From Actinophytocola sp036555685 (GTDB lineage: Bacteria; Actinomycetota; Actinomycetes; Mycobacteriales; Pseudonocardiaceae), in contig NZ_DATBKY010000041.1 of NCBI RefSeq assembly GCF_036555685.1, forward strand, positions 1 to 64,000: 64,000 bases of DNA. The letters run 5' to 3'. A model generated the notes under the pieces. It saw only the letters and a list, made by a program, of their open reading frames with translations. It did no database searches and was not told where the DNA came from. Position 1 is the first letter of the stretch; each line of letters starts with the position of its first letter. Position numbers and translations under genes: made by a program. This document shows, piece by piece, positions 32,187 to 42,273 of this stretch.

Positions 32187-33368
32187 TCAGTCGTAGATCG
32201 CGTCCTTGGGGATCGCCGAGTCGTTCTTCAGGGCCTCGAACAGCTGCTGGGACTTGTTCTCGTCCCACTGGGTCGCCGAGCCGTCCGTCACCGGGACCGT
32301 CGTGGTGACCGTGCCGCCGTCGCCGATGCCGCCCATCGCGAAGCCCAGGCCCGCAAGGTTGTGCAGGTGGTCGCCGTCGTCGACGGTCAGCGCGTCCGGC
32401 AGCTCGGTCAGCAGCGGGATCACGTCGAACGGGTTCAGGAACGTGGCCGGGCTCGAGATCTCCGCCGCCAGGGCGCCGATGAACTTCCGCTGGTTCGCGA
32501 CCCGGTCGAGGTCCGACCTCGGCGTCGCCGCGCTCTTGCGGGTGCGGACGAAAGCCAGCGCCTTCGGGCCGTCCAGGACCTGCTTCCCGGCCTTGATCGT
32601 CACGCCGGTCGCGTTGTCGTGGATCGTCTTCGGCACGTCGATCTCGACGCCGCCGACCGCGTCGACCATGTTCGCGAAGCCGGCGAAGTTGATCTCGGCG
32701 TAGTGGTCGATGCGCAGCCCCGTCGCCTGCTCGACGGTTTGCACGAGCAGCTTCGGCCCACCCAGCGCGAACGCGGCGTTGATCTTGCTGACGCCGTGTC
32801 CGGGGATCTCCACGTTGGAGTCACGCGGCAGGCTGACCAGCGTCGCGGGCGTGTCGTTGTCGGGGAGGTGCGCGACGAGCATCGTGTCGGTGCGCTGACC
32901 GCCCGCGTCACCGGTGACGAGCTTCTTCTTCTCCTCCGGCGTGAGCCCCTCGCGGCTGTCCGACCCGACGATCAGCCAGTTCGTCCCGGCCGCCTCCGCG
33001 GGCCGGCCCGGGTAGTCGGCGAGCGCGGCGACGCGGTTGAGCGACGTGTCGAGCCAGAAGTACGTGCCACCGAGGATCACGAGCAGGATCAGCAGGATGA
33101 TGCCGATCGTGCGGCCGGGACGGCGGCGCTTGCGCAGCCGCCGTGGGTGCGATGGCGGGTAGCCCTCACCGTAGGAGGGGCCGTAGTCGTCGGGTGGCTG
33201 CCCGTCGTAGCGGCCCGGTGGGCGCCGGTTCGGCGGCGCCTCCCTCGGCGGCATGGGCAGCGCCCTGGTCTCGTGGTACGCCGGCCGCCGGCCGGGGGCA
33301 GCCGGGCGCCCTTGACCTGGCGCGCCGTACCCGGGCCGTCGTGGCGTTCCCTGGTGGCCGTAGCTCAT
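32187..33368 (-). CDS. LytR-CpsA-Psr (LCP) family cell-wall polymer ligase
   Basis: This 393-residue membrane-anchored protein transfers glycopolymers from a lipid carrier to peptidoglycan. A proline- and glycine-rich cytoplasmic stretch (1-86) is followed by one membrane helix (about 87-106) and an external LCP domain with LIVGSDSREGL, GGQRTDTMLVAHLP, SLPRDSNVEIPGHGVSKINAAFALGGPKLLVQTVEQ and the late ALAFVRTRKSAATPRSDLDRVANQRKFIGAL segment. The arginine and aspartate ligands for pyrophosphate are present. The ATG at 33368 follows GGTGGGGAG. Confidence 0.94.
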   Translation of the reverse strand: MSYGHQGTPRRPGYGAPGQGRPAAPGRRPAYHETRALPMPPREAPPNRRPPGRYDGQPPDDYGPSYGEGYPPSHPRRLRKRRRPGRTIGIILLILLVILGGTYFWLDTSLNRVAALADYPGRPAEAAGTNWLIVGSDSREGLTPEEKKKLVTGDAGGQRTDTMLVAHLPDNDTPATLVSLPRDSNVEIPGHGVSKINAAFALGGPKLLVQTVEQATGLRIDHYAEINFAGFANMVDAVGGVEIDVPKTIHDNATGVTIKAGKQVLDGPKALAFVRTRKSAATPRSDLDRVANQRKFIGALAAEISSPATFLNPFDVIPLLTELPDALTVDDGDHLHNLAGLGFAMGGIGDGGTVTTTVPVTDGSATQWDENKSQQLFEALKNDSAIPKDAIYD

Positions 33369-33454
33369 CTCCCCACCTTCCCGTCGATACCCAAGACGTG
33401 GGGATCGCCGTCGAGGTTGCCCAGTGGTACGCGGGACACCGTAGGGGACAAACG

Positions 33455-34138
33455 TCAAATGGGAATCCCCAACCCGCCGGGACACGGCTTGGCCAGGGCA
33501 CTTGCGATGATGTGGTCCACCTCGGTGATACCCAGCACGCCCAGCGTGAACCGTCGGACCAGTAACCGCCACTCGCGTGGCCGGCGGAGCATGGCGTGTC
33601 CCTCGTCGCGCACGTCGAAGCGGCACACCGCGTCGGTGACCTCCTTGGCGCGCACCGCGTAGGCGTACGACAGCTTCGGGTCGGTGACGGTGTCCCGGTC
33701 GCCGTGCGCGATCAGCACGGTTCGGCCGGCGAGCTGGTCGACCGCCTCGTTCTCGGGGGTCCACGGCGCGAGCGCGCACACGGCCGCCACCGCGGGGTCC
33801 CCGGCCACGTGCAGCGCCACCCGCCCGCCCATCGAGTGACCGACCAGCACGACGGGCGCGCCCGGATGAACCCGCTGGATCTCGTCGAGCGCCCAGCGGG
33901 CATCCGCGACCGGATCGAGGTCCGGCGCGTTCCAGCCGCGGTACCTGTTGCGCAGCGCCCAAACGGCGAGACCCGCGTGGTGGCCGGCGGCTCGCAGGTC
34001 GCGGGCGAACGGGAGCATGCGCAGGTAGGCCGGGCGCAGCCGGTGGGACCGTGCCTTGCTGGTCTCCTGGCCGCCGTGCAGGACGAGGACGACCGCGGTC
34101 GCGTCGCCGCCGAAGCGCCGCAGGCCGGGCGCCGTCAC
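33455..34138 (-). CDS. alpha/beta hydrolase
   Basis: This 227-residue hydrolase has VLVLHGGQE (oxyanion strand), the nucleophile elbow GHSMGG, a LIAHGDRDTVTD acid loop and the histidine in DEGHAML. The substrate is unknown. Its GTG start at 34138 overlaps the stop of the upstream TetR gene (GTGA), so expression is tied to that regulator. The fold is clear; whether it is an esterase, lipase or deacetylase is not. Confidence 0.88.
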   Translation of the reverse strand: MTAPGLRRFGGDATAVVLVLHGGQETSKARSHRLRPAYLRMLPFARDLRAAGHHAGLAVWALRNRYRGWNAPDLDPVADARWALDEIQRVHPGAPVVLVGHSMGGRVALHVAGDPAVAAVCALAPWTPENEAVDQLAGRTVLIAHGDRDTVTDPKLSYAYAVRAKEVTDAVCRFDVRDEGHAMLRRPREWRLLVRRFTLGVLGITEVDHIIASALAKPCPGGLGIPI

Positions 34139-34884
34139 GTGGCGACCCGGCGGGACTCGACGAGCGCCGCGATGCCGTCCAGCACCCGGCGCAGCCCGAA
34201 CTCGAACGGGTCCTCCGCCCGCTCGAGGTCCTCGTCGCGCCACACACCGGTGAGCGCCGGGTACGTGGCCGGGTCGAGGTGGCCGCCGATCAGCGGCGCG
34301 AAGCCGCCCCCGGAGCCGCGTGCCGCCCGCGTGTCGCCGGCCAGCTGCTGCGCCACACCGCGGACGTAGCCCGCGACCAGGCCGACCACCGCCATCCGCT
34401 CGCCGCCGGAGAGGTCGGAGCCCTCGAGCACGCGGAGGACAGCGTCGAGCGCGGCGGCTTGGTTGGGCCCCATCGCGCCACGGGTCAGCACGGCACGCAG
34501 CAGCCACGGGTGGCGGCGGTAGCCCTCGAGGCTCGCGCGGGCGTAGCGCTCGAGCCCGTCGCGCCAGCCGGTTGCCCCGCTCACCGCCGGGGCCTCGCCC
34601 ATGACGGCATCGAGCATGAGGTCCTGCAGCTCCGCCTTGGCCGGGACGTACCGGTAGAGGGACATGGTCCCGATGCCGAGCCGGTCGGCGACGCGGCGCA
34701 TGGACACGCCGTCGAGGCCCCCGGCGTCGGCGAGCTCGACCGCGGCGGCGACGATCCGCTCGAGCGTCATGCCCGGCTTTCGCCCGCGACTCGGCGGCGG
34801 CTTGGTGCCCCAGAGCAGCTCCATGCTGCGCGCGGCGGTGGCCGGGCCACCGAAGCTCGCCGCGGCCGTGTCGTCCTCGGTCAT
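34135..34884 (-). CDS. TetR-family regulator (TetR_C type)
   Basis: This 249-residue protein has the helix-turn-helix AGGLDGVSMRRVADRLGIGTMSLYRYVPAKAELQDLMLD and a C-terminal domain of the tetracycline-repressor-C type (LEGYRRHPWLLRAVLTRGAMGPNQ). The ATG at 34884 is preceded by TACGAT as a possible -10. An 11-bp perfect inverted repeat GTACACTGTAC at 34915-34925 lies near its -35. It is followed directly by the hydrolase gene. Confidence 0.9.
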   Translation of the reverse strand: MTEDDTAAASFGGPATAARSMELLWGTKPPPSRGRKPGMTLERIVAAAVELADAGGLDGVSMRRVADRLGIGTMSLYRYVPAKAELQDLMLDAVMGEAPAVSGATGWRDGLERYARASLEGYRRHPWLLRAVLTRGAMGPNQAAALDAVLRVLEGSDLSGGERMAVVGLVAGYVRGVAQQLAGDTRAARGSGGGFAPLIGGHLDPATYPALTGVWRDEDLERAEDPFEFGLRRVLDGIAALVESRRVAT

Positions 34885-34914
34885 CTCGATCTCATCGTAT
34901 GGTGCTAAATTCGC

Positions 34915-34925
34915 GTACACTGTAC
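34915..34925. promoter_or_regulatory. operator-like palindrome GTACACTGTAC
   Basis: A perfect inverted repeat around one central base, 31 bases before the TetR start, in an AT-enriched stretch shared with the divergent MobA-like gene. Confidence 0.55.
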
Positions 34926-34968
34926 TCACTTTTGGGATGGCGCGACCACGTGGCGGGCTTCCGCTGAC

Positions 34969-34974
34969 TACGCT
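34969..34974 (+). promoter_or_regulatory. -10 box TACGCT of a leaderless MobA-like gene
   Basis: TACGCT ends 6 bases before the GTG at 34981; no ribosome-binding site is present. Confidence 0.4.
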
Positions 34975-34980
34975 CCTGGC

Positions 34981-35547
34981 GTGACCGTGGCGGGTGTGCT
35001 GCTGGCGGCCGGGGCCGGGCGGCGGTTCGGGCTGCCGAAGGCACTCGTGCGGCACCGCGGGAGGCTGTTCGTGGAGCAGGCGGCGCAGGTGCTGCACGAC
35101 GGCGGGTGCGATCCGGTGGTCGTGGTGCTGGGGGCGTCCGCGGCCGAGGTCCGGGCGGCGGCGTCGCTGCCCGGTTCCTCTCTTGTGGACAATCCAGAGT
35201 GGACGAGCGGGATGGGCTCGTCGCTGCGGGTGGGCCTGGCGGCGCTCGCGTCGGCCACGGCCGAGGCCGCGGTGATCCTCCCTGTGGACACGCCGGGCGT
35301 GACGGCCGCGGCGGTGCGCCGTTTCGTGGCCCTGGCCTCCCCCGACGCGCTGGCGCGGGCGACCTACGACGGCCGCCCGGGCCACCCGGTGCTGATCGGC
35401 CGCTCCCGCTGGGCCGACGTCGCGGCCATGGCGACCGGGGACGCGGGGGCGCGGGAGTACCTGGCCGCGCACCCGCCGCTGGCAGTCCCGTGCGAGGACA
35501 TCGCCGCGGGTGAGGACGTGGACCGCCCGTCGGACCTGCCCGGCTGA
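34981..35547 (+). CDS. MobA/MocA-like nucleotidyltransferase
   Basis: This 188-residue protein has the NTP-transferase signature VLLAAGAGRRFGLPKAL at the N-terminus, a DNPEWTSGMGSSLRVGL segment and the metal aspartate in ILPVDTPGVT. These match the MocA/MobA-like enzymes that attach CMP or GMP to molybdopterin, though many paralogues transfer to other acceptors. The XdhC-like gene in the window hints at molybdoenzyme maturation but is 30 kb away. Leaderless start. Confidence 0.87.
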   Translation: MTVAGVLLAAGAGRRFGLPKALVRHRGRLFVEQAAQVLHDGGCDPVVVVLGASAAEVRAAASLPGSSLVDNPEWTSGMGSSLRVGLAALASATAEAAVILPVDTPGVTAAAVRRFVALASPDALARATYDGRPGHPVLIGRSRWADVAAMATGDAGAREYLAAHPPLAVPCEDIAAGEDVDRPSDLPG

Positions 35548-35574
35548 CGCCGGACTCCGGTCAGGCCGGGCCGA

Positions 35575-37440
35575 TCAGGCGGCGGCCGCCTGAGTCGAGA
35601 ACTGGGTCCGGTACAGGTCCGCGTACCTGCCCTCCGCCGCCAGCAGGGTCTCGTGGTCGCCGCGTTCCACGATGCGGCCGTCCTCCACCACGAGGATCTG
35701 GTCGGCCGCGCGAATCGTCGACAGGCGGTGCGCGATGACGATCGCCGTGCGACCGGCGAGCGCCGAGGTCAGCGCCTCCTGCACCGCGACCTCCGACTCC
35801 GAGTCCAGGTGTGCGGTCGCCTCGTCGAGGATCACCACCCTGGGCTGCGCGATCAGCAGGCGCGCGATCGTCAGCCGCTGGCGTTCGCCGCCGGACAGGC
35901 GGTAGCCGCGCTCGCCCACGACCGTCTCCAGGCCGTCCGGCAGCGACTCGACGAGGTCCGCCAGCCGCGCCTGGGTCAGCGCCGCCCAGATCTCCTCGTC
36001 GGTCGCGGACGGCCGCGGGTAGGCGACGTTCGCCCGGATCGTGTCGTGGAACAGGTGACCGTCCTGGGTCACCACGCCGACCGTGTCGCGCAGCGAGTCG
36101 AACGACAGCTCCCGTACGTCCACATCGGACAGCCGGACCGCGCCGGACTCCACGTCGTAGAGCCGGGGCACCAGCGACGCGATCGTCGACTTGCCCGCCC
36201 CGGACGGCCCGACCAGCGCGACCATCTGGCCCGCCTCGGCCTGGAACGACACCCCGTGCAGCACTTCCTGGCCGCCCCGCTGGTCGAGGACCGCGACCTC
36301 CTCGAGCGAGGCCAGCGACACCTTGTCCGGTGCGGGGTAGCCGAACCGCACGTCCTCCAGCGTGACCGACACCCCGCCCGCCGGCACCGTCCGCGGATCC
36401 GGTGACTCCGTGATCATCGGCCGCAGGTCGAGCACCTCGAACACCCGCTCGAACGACACGAGCGCGGTCATGATGTCCACTCGCACGTTCGCGAGCGCGG
36501 TCAGCGGCGAGTACAGCCGGGTCAGCAGCAACGCCAGCGCCACGACCGTGCCGGCCTCGAGCTGGCCGGTGAGCGCGAGGTACCCGCCGAGCCCGTAGAC
36601 CAGCGCCTGCGCCAGCGCGGAGACCAGCGTCAGGCTGGTCATGAACCACCGCGTCAGCATCGCGGTCTTCACGCCGATCTCCCGCACCCGCGCGGCCCGG
36701 CCGCCGAACTCCTCGGCCTCGGCTCGCGGGTGGCCGAACAGCTTTACCAGCGTGGCACCGGGTGCGGAGAACCGCTCGGCCATCTGAGTGGTCATCGACG
36801 CGTTGAGCGTGGCCGACTCCCGCTGCATGTCGGCCATCCGCTTGCCCATCCGCCGCGCCGGCAGCACGAAGATCGGCAGCAGGATCAGCGCCAGCGCGGT
36901 CACCTGCCACGACAGCGTCAGCATCACGCCGACCGACAGCACGAGCTGGATGACGTTGGTGACCAGCCCGGCGAGCGTCGAGGTGAACGCCCGCTGCGCG
37001 CCCATCACGTCGTTGTTCAGCCGCGACACGAGCGCGCCCGTCCGGGTCCGGGTGAAGAACGCGACCGGCATCCGCTGGACGTGCTCGAACACCGCCCGGC
37101 GCAGGTCGTAGATCAGCCCCTCCCCGATCCGCGACGACTGCCAGCGCTCGACCAGCCCCAGGCCCGCGTCGAGCACCGCCACACCGGCGATCGCGACCGC
37201 CAGCCACACCACCACCGACACGTCGTGCCCGCCGACGATCGCGTCCACGACCTGCCCGGCCAGCAGCGGGGTGGTCACCGCGAGCACCGCCGAGATCATC
37301 GTCAGCACGAGGAACACGGCGAGCTTGCCCCAGTGCGGCCGGGCGAACCGGAACACGCGCCGGATCGTGCCCTTGTGCAGGCCCTTCGGCGCGTTCGCCG
37401 CACGTATCGCGCCATACATCAGCGTCCAGGCGTTGTCCAC
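35575..37440 (-). CDS. ABC transporter, fused permease and ATPase (exporter type)
   Basis: This 621-residue half-transporter has a membrane domain (about residues 30-330, six helices) and a nucleotide-binding domain with GPSGAGKST, the signature LSGGERQR, the Walker B VVILDEAT and an H-loop IVIAHRLS. The domain order is that of MsbA/MDR-like exporters working as homodimers or paired with a second half-transporter; no partner is adjacent. Start GTG at 37440; an in-frame ATG is at 37419. The exported compound is unknown. Confidence 0.93.
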   Translation of the reverse strand: MDNAWTLMYGAIRAANAPKGLHKGTIRRVFRFARPHWGKLAVFLVLTMISAVLAVTTPLLAGQVVDAIVGGHDVSVVVWLAVAIAGVAVLDAGLGLVERWQSSRIGEGLIYDLRRAVFEHVQRMPVAFFTRTRTGALVSRLNNDVMGAQRAFTSTLAGLVTNVIQLVLSVGVMLTLSWQVTALALILLPIFVLPARRMGKRMADMQRESATLNASMTTQMAERFSAPGATLVKLFGHPRAEAEEFGGRAARVREIGVKTAMLTRWFMTSLTLVSALAQALVYGLGGYLALTGQLEAGTVVALALLLTRLYSPLTALANVRVDIMTALVSFERVFEVLDLRPMITESPDPRTVPAGGVSVTLEDVRFGYPAPDKVSLASLEEVAVLDQRGGQEVLHGVSFQAEAGQMVALVGPSGAGKSTIASLVPRLYDVESGAVRLSDVDVRELSFDSLRDTVGVVTQDGHLFHDTIRANVAYPRPSATDEEIWAALTQARLADLVESLPDGLETVVGERGYRLSGGERQRLTIARLLIAQPRVVILDEATAHLDSESEVAVQEALTSALAGRTAIVIAHRLSTIRAADQILVVEDGRIVERGDHETLLAAEGRYADLYRTQFSTQAAAA

Positions 37441-37527
37441 GACTGCCCTCTCTCTGCCCCGTTTCCCCGAACCAACGCCCGGCGGCGCGCCTCGCTTCCC
37501 GGTTCTCCGGACAGCGAACGCGCTCGG

Positions 37528-37533
37528 TAACCT
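37528..37533 (+). promoter_or_regulatory. -10 box TAACCT of a leaderless glycosyltransferase gene
   Basis: TAACCT ends 6 bases before the GTG at 37540; no ribosome-binding site is present. Confidence 0.4.
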
Positions 37534-37539
37534 GCCCGC

Positions 37540-38850
37540 GTGGAGCAGACCGGGCAGCGCGCGCGCCGCTTCGACCTGCTCTTCTACCTGGTGAGCCTGC
37601 TGTTCGCCGCCGCGACCGCCGCCTTCTCCGAGTTCTACGGCTACCGCGTGTGGGGCAACTTCGCCACGGCCGGCTACCTGCTCGCCGCCGCACTCACCGG
37701 GTTCGGCCTATTGTCGCGCAAGGGTCCGACACTTTCCGCGGCGCTGCGTTCCCGCTGGACCGCCGTCGCGGTCGCGGGCCTGCTCGCCGGTGTGGTGCCG
37801 CTGCTCGTGCTGATCTTCCGCCGGGCGCCGGACTTCCGGTGGGGCCGGTGGCCGTGGTCGTTCCCGGCCCAGCCCGAGGTGTGGGTCGTCGAGCGGTCCG
37901 CGGAGCTGCTGCTGGCGCACGGCACGCCCTATCCCGACCTCGACCTGCTCGGCCGCGCGCCGCACCCGGACGACTACACGCCCTACGGCCCGTCGATGAC
38001 CGTCTTCGGCCTGCCCCGCGCGCTGTTCGGCGACGGCGCGTTCACCGACGCCCGGGTGGCGTTCGCCGTCGCGACCGTACTGATCATCGTGCTCGCGTTC
38101 GCGATCATGGGCCGGCCGCGGGTGCCGGTGGCAGCCGCGCAGCTCGCCGCGATCAGCCCGCTCACCCTGCTGACCGCCGCCGTGGCCGGCGACGACCTTC
38201 CGGTGATCGCGCTGATCGTGCTCGCGACCGCGCTGGTCTACCGCGGCCGCCCCGGCTGGGCGGGCGTGGTGTGCGCGCTGGTGGTCACGATGAAGCTCAC
38301 GGCCCTGCCCGCACTGGCCGTGCTGGCCGTCGCGGTGTTCGTGCGCCGCAAAAGGGTCGCGGACCTGGCGATCTTCCTCGGCGGGACGCTCGCCGCGAGC
38401 GCGGTGATCGTGGTGCCGGTGTTCCGGGTGGACCCGGCGGCCTTCGTGGAACACGTGATCCTCTATCCGGCCGGGCTCGGCCGGGCCGGGTCACCGGCGG
38501 CGAGTCCGTTGCCCGGGCACCTGATCGCACAGCTGGGACCGGTGGGCCACGCCGTGTCGCTGGCGCTGCTCGCGGTGGCGGCCTGCGTGATCGTCGCGTG
38601 GCTGATCGTGCGCCCGCCGCGGGATCCGGCGGGTGCCACGCTGCGGATCGCCGTCGCTCTCGGCACGGCGATCATCCTCGCGCCGGCCACGCGCTGGGGT
38701 TACCTGGTCTACCCGTTGGCGCTGCTCGGCGCGATGATCGGGTTCGCTTCCGTCGGCGGAACGGCGCCGGAGCGCCGGACGGACCGGGCAACCGCGGGAC
38801 CGGCCGACGATCTGGCCGTGAACCCCGACTCCCGCGGTAGCCAACCCTGA
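37540..38850 (+). CDS. polytopic GT-C-type glycosyltransferase (GT87/DUF2029-like)
   Basis: This 436-residue integral membrane protein has ten or more hydrophobic segments. The extracellular loop after the first helices (ELLLAHGTPYPDLDLLG... DDYTPYGPSMTVFGLP) resembles the acceptor loop of GT87 mannosyltransferases that use polyprenyl-phosphate sugars. No cytoplasmic nucleotide-sugar domain is present. It ends 8 bases before a convergent small HTH gene. Mannan or glycolipid synthesis is likely but not provable from sequence. Confidence 0.75.
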   Translation: MEQTGQRARRFDLLFYLVSLLFAAATAAFSEFYGYRVWGNFATAGYLLAAALTGFGLLSRKGPTLSAALRSRWTAVAVAGLLAGVVPLLVLIFRRAPDFRWGRWPWSFPAQPEVWVVERSAELLLAHGTPYPDLDLLGRAPHPDDYTPYGPSMTVFGLPRALFGDGAFTDARVAFAVATVLIIVLAFAIMGRPRVPVAAAQLAAISPLTLLTAAVAGDDLPVIALIVLATALVYRGRPGWAGVVCALVVTMKLTALPALAVLAVAVFVRRKRVADLAIFLGGTLAASAVIVVPVFRVDPAAFVEHVILYPAGLGRAGSPAASPLPGHLIAQLGPVGHAVSLALLAVAACVIVAWLIVRPPRDPAGATLRIAVALGTAIILAPATRWGYLVYPLALLGAMIGFASVGGTAPERRTDRATAGPADDLAVNPDSRGSQP

Positions 38851-38858
38851 GACGGAAC

Positions 38859-39068
38859 CTACTTCTTCTTGGTCCGGGTGGCGCCCCCACGGCCCCGCAA
38901 CGTCACTCCCGACTCCGACAGGACCCGGTGGACGAAACCGTAGGAACGGCCCGTCGATTCGGCCAGGGCGCGGATGCTCGCGCCCTTCTCGTACTTCTTC
39001 TTGAGGTCCGCGGCAAGCTTGTCACGCGTGTTGCCCGTGATCCGCGCGCCCTTCTTCAGATCAGCCAC
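38859..39068 (-). CDS. small helix-turn-helix protein conserved in actinobacteria
   Basis: This 69-residue basic protein reads ADLKKGARITGNTRDKLA near the start, then a helix-turn-helix-like core GASIRALAESTGRSYGFVHRVL and a lysine-rich end TRTKKK. I recognise it as a widespread, nearly invariant actinobacterial small protein with a Hin/resolvase-like HTH; its role is unknown. GTG at 39068 follows GGAAGG. It lies 142 bases downstream of the ABC-F gene on the same strand. Confidence 0.88.
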   Translation of the reverse strand: MADLKKGARITGNTRDKLAADLKKKYEKGASIRALAESTGRSYGFVHRVLSESGVTLRGRGGATRTKKK

Positions 39069-39210
39069 GTCGTCCGCCTTCCGTAGCGTGTGACGGAGGT
39101 TTCTGGTAACACCTGCCGAGGCAATGATCGAACACGACCGCGTGGAATGCCAGACGAGATCGAAAATAGCTATGAACACGCGTGGCCACGAGGACCCGCA
39201 GGGCCCGGGA

Positions 39211-40839
<1,629 letters not shown>

Positions 40840-40879
40840 GCGGAGGCTCCGTGAGGGTGGTTTCGGGCAGGGCTCGTCC

Positions 40880-40903
40880 GCCCGCCGACCGTGGTCGGCA
40901 GGC
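40880..40903 (-). terminator. hairpin in the ABC-F leader
   Basis: GCCGAC-CACG-GTCGGC forms the core of a stem of about 11 pairs with one wobble, between the candidate leader peptide stop (40915) and the ABC-F start (40839). There is no following T-run, so it would act as an attenuator or translational switch and not as a classic terminator. Confidence 0.4.
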
Positions 40904-40914
40904 TCGCCCGCGGC

Positions 40915-40935
40915 CTAGCTCGTACGAACCACCAC
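40915..40935 (-). CDS. candidate leader peptide MVVRTS upstream of the ABC-F gene
   Basis: GTG GTG GTT CGT ACG AGC TAG encodes six residues and a stop. A -10 box TACACT (40948-40943) ends 7 bases before the first GTG, so the transcript would begin at this codon. A strong hairpin and the ABC-F gene follow. Leader peptides of this kind control ABC-F resistance genes by ribosome stalling; that role here is inferred. Confidence 0.4.
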   Translation of the reverse strand: MVVRTS

Positions 40936-40942
40936 GCCGACG

Positions 40943-40948
40943 AGTGTA
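40943..40948 (-). promoter_or_regulatory. -10 box TACACT before the ABC-F leader peptide
   Basis: TACACT on the minus strand, 7 bases before the leader GTG at 40935. I see no good -35 box. Confidence 0.35.
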
Positions 40949-40997
40949 CGGGTCGCCGGCAACCGGGATTGGTGACCCTCGCCCCGCCGCCCTGTCC

Positions 40998-41015
40998 GCT
41001 AAGCACCCGCTTAGC
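40998..41015. promoter_or_regulatory. perfect operator GCTAAGCACCCGCTTAGC
   Basis: Seven-base perfect arms around a 4-base spacer, directly abutting the -10 box TAGAGT of the SDR gene at 41030. The arms match the operator at 5569-5586. Confidence 0.65.
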
Positions 41016-41021
41016 TAGAGT
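41016..41021 (+). promoter_or_regulatory. -10 box TAGAGT of a leaderless SDR gene
   Basis: TAGAGT ends 8 bases before the ATG at 41030 and touches the operator, so a bound repressor would block RNA polymerase. Confidence 0.45.
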
Positions 41022-41029
41022 CTGCGCCT

Positions 41030-41797
41030 ATGACCCCAGACTTCGACGGCAAGGTCGCGCTGGTGACGGGTGCCAGCCGCGGCATCGGACATGCGATCGC
41101 GGCGGAGCTGGCGCGTGGCGGCGCGGCCGTGACGATCTCGTCCCGCAAGCCGGACATGATCGACGCGGCGGCCGAGGAGCTACGCGCGGAAGTGCCTGGC
41201 GCGAAGGTGCTCGCCGTACCCGCGAACACCGGGCGCGACGAGGACCGCGAGGAGGTCGTGCGGCGCACGATGGACGAGTTCGGCCGGCTCGACGTGCTGA
41301 TCAACAACACCGGGATCAACCCGACCTACGGTCCGCTCGCCGAGGCCGACCTCGCCGCCGTGCGCAAGATCTTCGACGTGAACGTGGTCGGCGCGCTCGG
41401 CTTCGTGCAGCTCGCGCTGAAGGCCTGGATGGCCGAGCACGGCGGCTCGATCGTCAACATCGCCTCGGTGGCGGGCCTGCGCTCGTCCGGGGTGATCGCC
41501 GCCTACGGGGCGAGCAAGGCCGCCCTGATCCGGCTCACCGAGGAGCTGGCCTGGCAGCTCGGCCCGGGCGTGCGGGTCAACGCCGTGGCCCCGGCGGTCG
41601 TGAAGACCAAGTTCGCCGAGATGCTCTACACCGAGCGCGAGGAACAGGTGGCGAACGCCTACCCGATGAAGCGGCTGGGCGACCCCAAGGACGTGGCCGA
41701 GCTCGTGGCGTTCCTCGCCTCCGACCGGGCCGGCTGGATCACCGGCGAGACCGTCCGCGTCGACGGCGGCATGCTCGCCACCGGCACGCTGGGCTGA
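41030..41797 (+). CDS. short-chain dehydrogenase/reductase, FabG-like
   Basis: This 255-residue SDR has TGASRGIGHAI (cofactor loop), NNTGINPTYGPL in place of NNAG, Ser-Tyr-Lys in IVNIASVAGL and IAAYGASKAAL, and the C-terminal VDGGMLATG. It belongs to the same family as the first gene of the acyl-CoA operon. It is monocistronic and leaderless, with a perfect copy of that operon's operator next to its -10 box, so both are probably controlled by the same TetR. The substrate is unknown. Confidence 0.91.
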   Translation: MTPDFDGKVALVTGASRGIGHAIAAELARGGAAVTISSRKPDMIDAAAEELRAEVPGAKVLAVPANTGRDEDREEVVRRTMDEFGRLDVLINNTGINPTYGPLAEADLAAVRKIFDVNVVGALGFVQLALKAWMAEHGGSIVNIASVAGLRSSGVIAAYGASKAALIRLTEELAWQLGPGVRVNAVAPAVVKTKFAEMLYTEREEQVANAYPMKRLGDPKDVAELVAFLASDRAGWITGETVRVDGGMLATGTLG

Positions 41798-41809
41798 CCT
41801 CGCCCGAGG

Positions 41810-42256
41810 TCAGCGATCGCAGGCTTCGACCAGCGTCGCGAGCCCGGCGACCGACTTGCGCAGGTCCGCGCGGACGGCGCGGCCGATGGCCCGGCCGACC
41901 GGGCCGAACACCGGGCGGCCGGTCACCTCGGCGTCGATGGTGATCGTCGACGCGTCGCCGGCGTCCGCCTGGATGCGCAGCTCGAGGGCGACCTTGACCC
42001 CGCCCACGCCGCGGCCGGAGATCGTCAGCGCGGCCGGTGGCGCGTAGCGCTCGACGTGCCACCGGATCCGGTTGCGCAGCCCCATCACGGCGACCACCGA
42101 GGTGAGGTCCGTGCCCTCGGTGATCTCCGCGGGCACCTCGCCTCGCCAGCCCGCGTGCAGCGTCAGCCACTCGCCGAAGCGGGACAGGTCGGCCGCGGCG
42201 GCCCAGGTCCGCTCGGGCGACGCCGGCACCGACGCGGACGCGTGCACCTTGGCCAC
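41810..42256 (-). CDS. SRPBCC / polyketide-cyclase-like protein
   Basis: This 148-residue START-fold protein begins AKVHASASVPASPERTWAAAADLSRFGEWL, a typical coenzyme-Q-binding/polyketide-cyclase N-terminus, with a C-terminal helix ADLRKSVAGLATLV. It probably binds a hydrophobic ligand. It lies 17 bases after the acVLRF1 gene on the same strand and is likely co-transcribed with it. No enzymatic residues can be named. Confidence 0.86.
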   Translation of the reverse strand: MAKVHASASVPASPERTWAAAADLSRFGEWLTLHAGWRGEVPAEITEGTDLTSVVAVMGLRNRIRWHVERYAPPAALTISGRGVGGVKVALELRIQADAGDASTITIDAEVTGRPVFGPVGRAIGRAVRADLRKSVAGLATLVEACDR

Positions 42257-42273
42257 CGTTCCTCCTTCCCGTC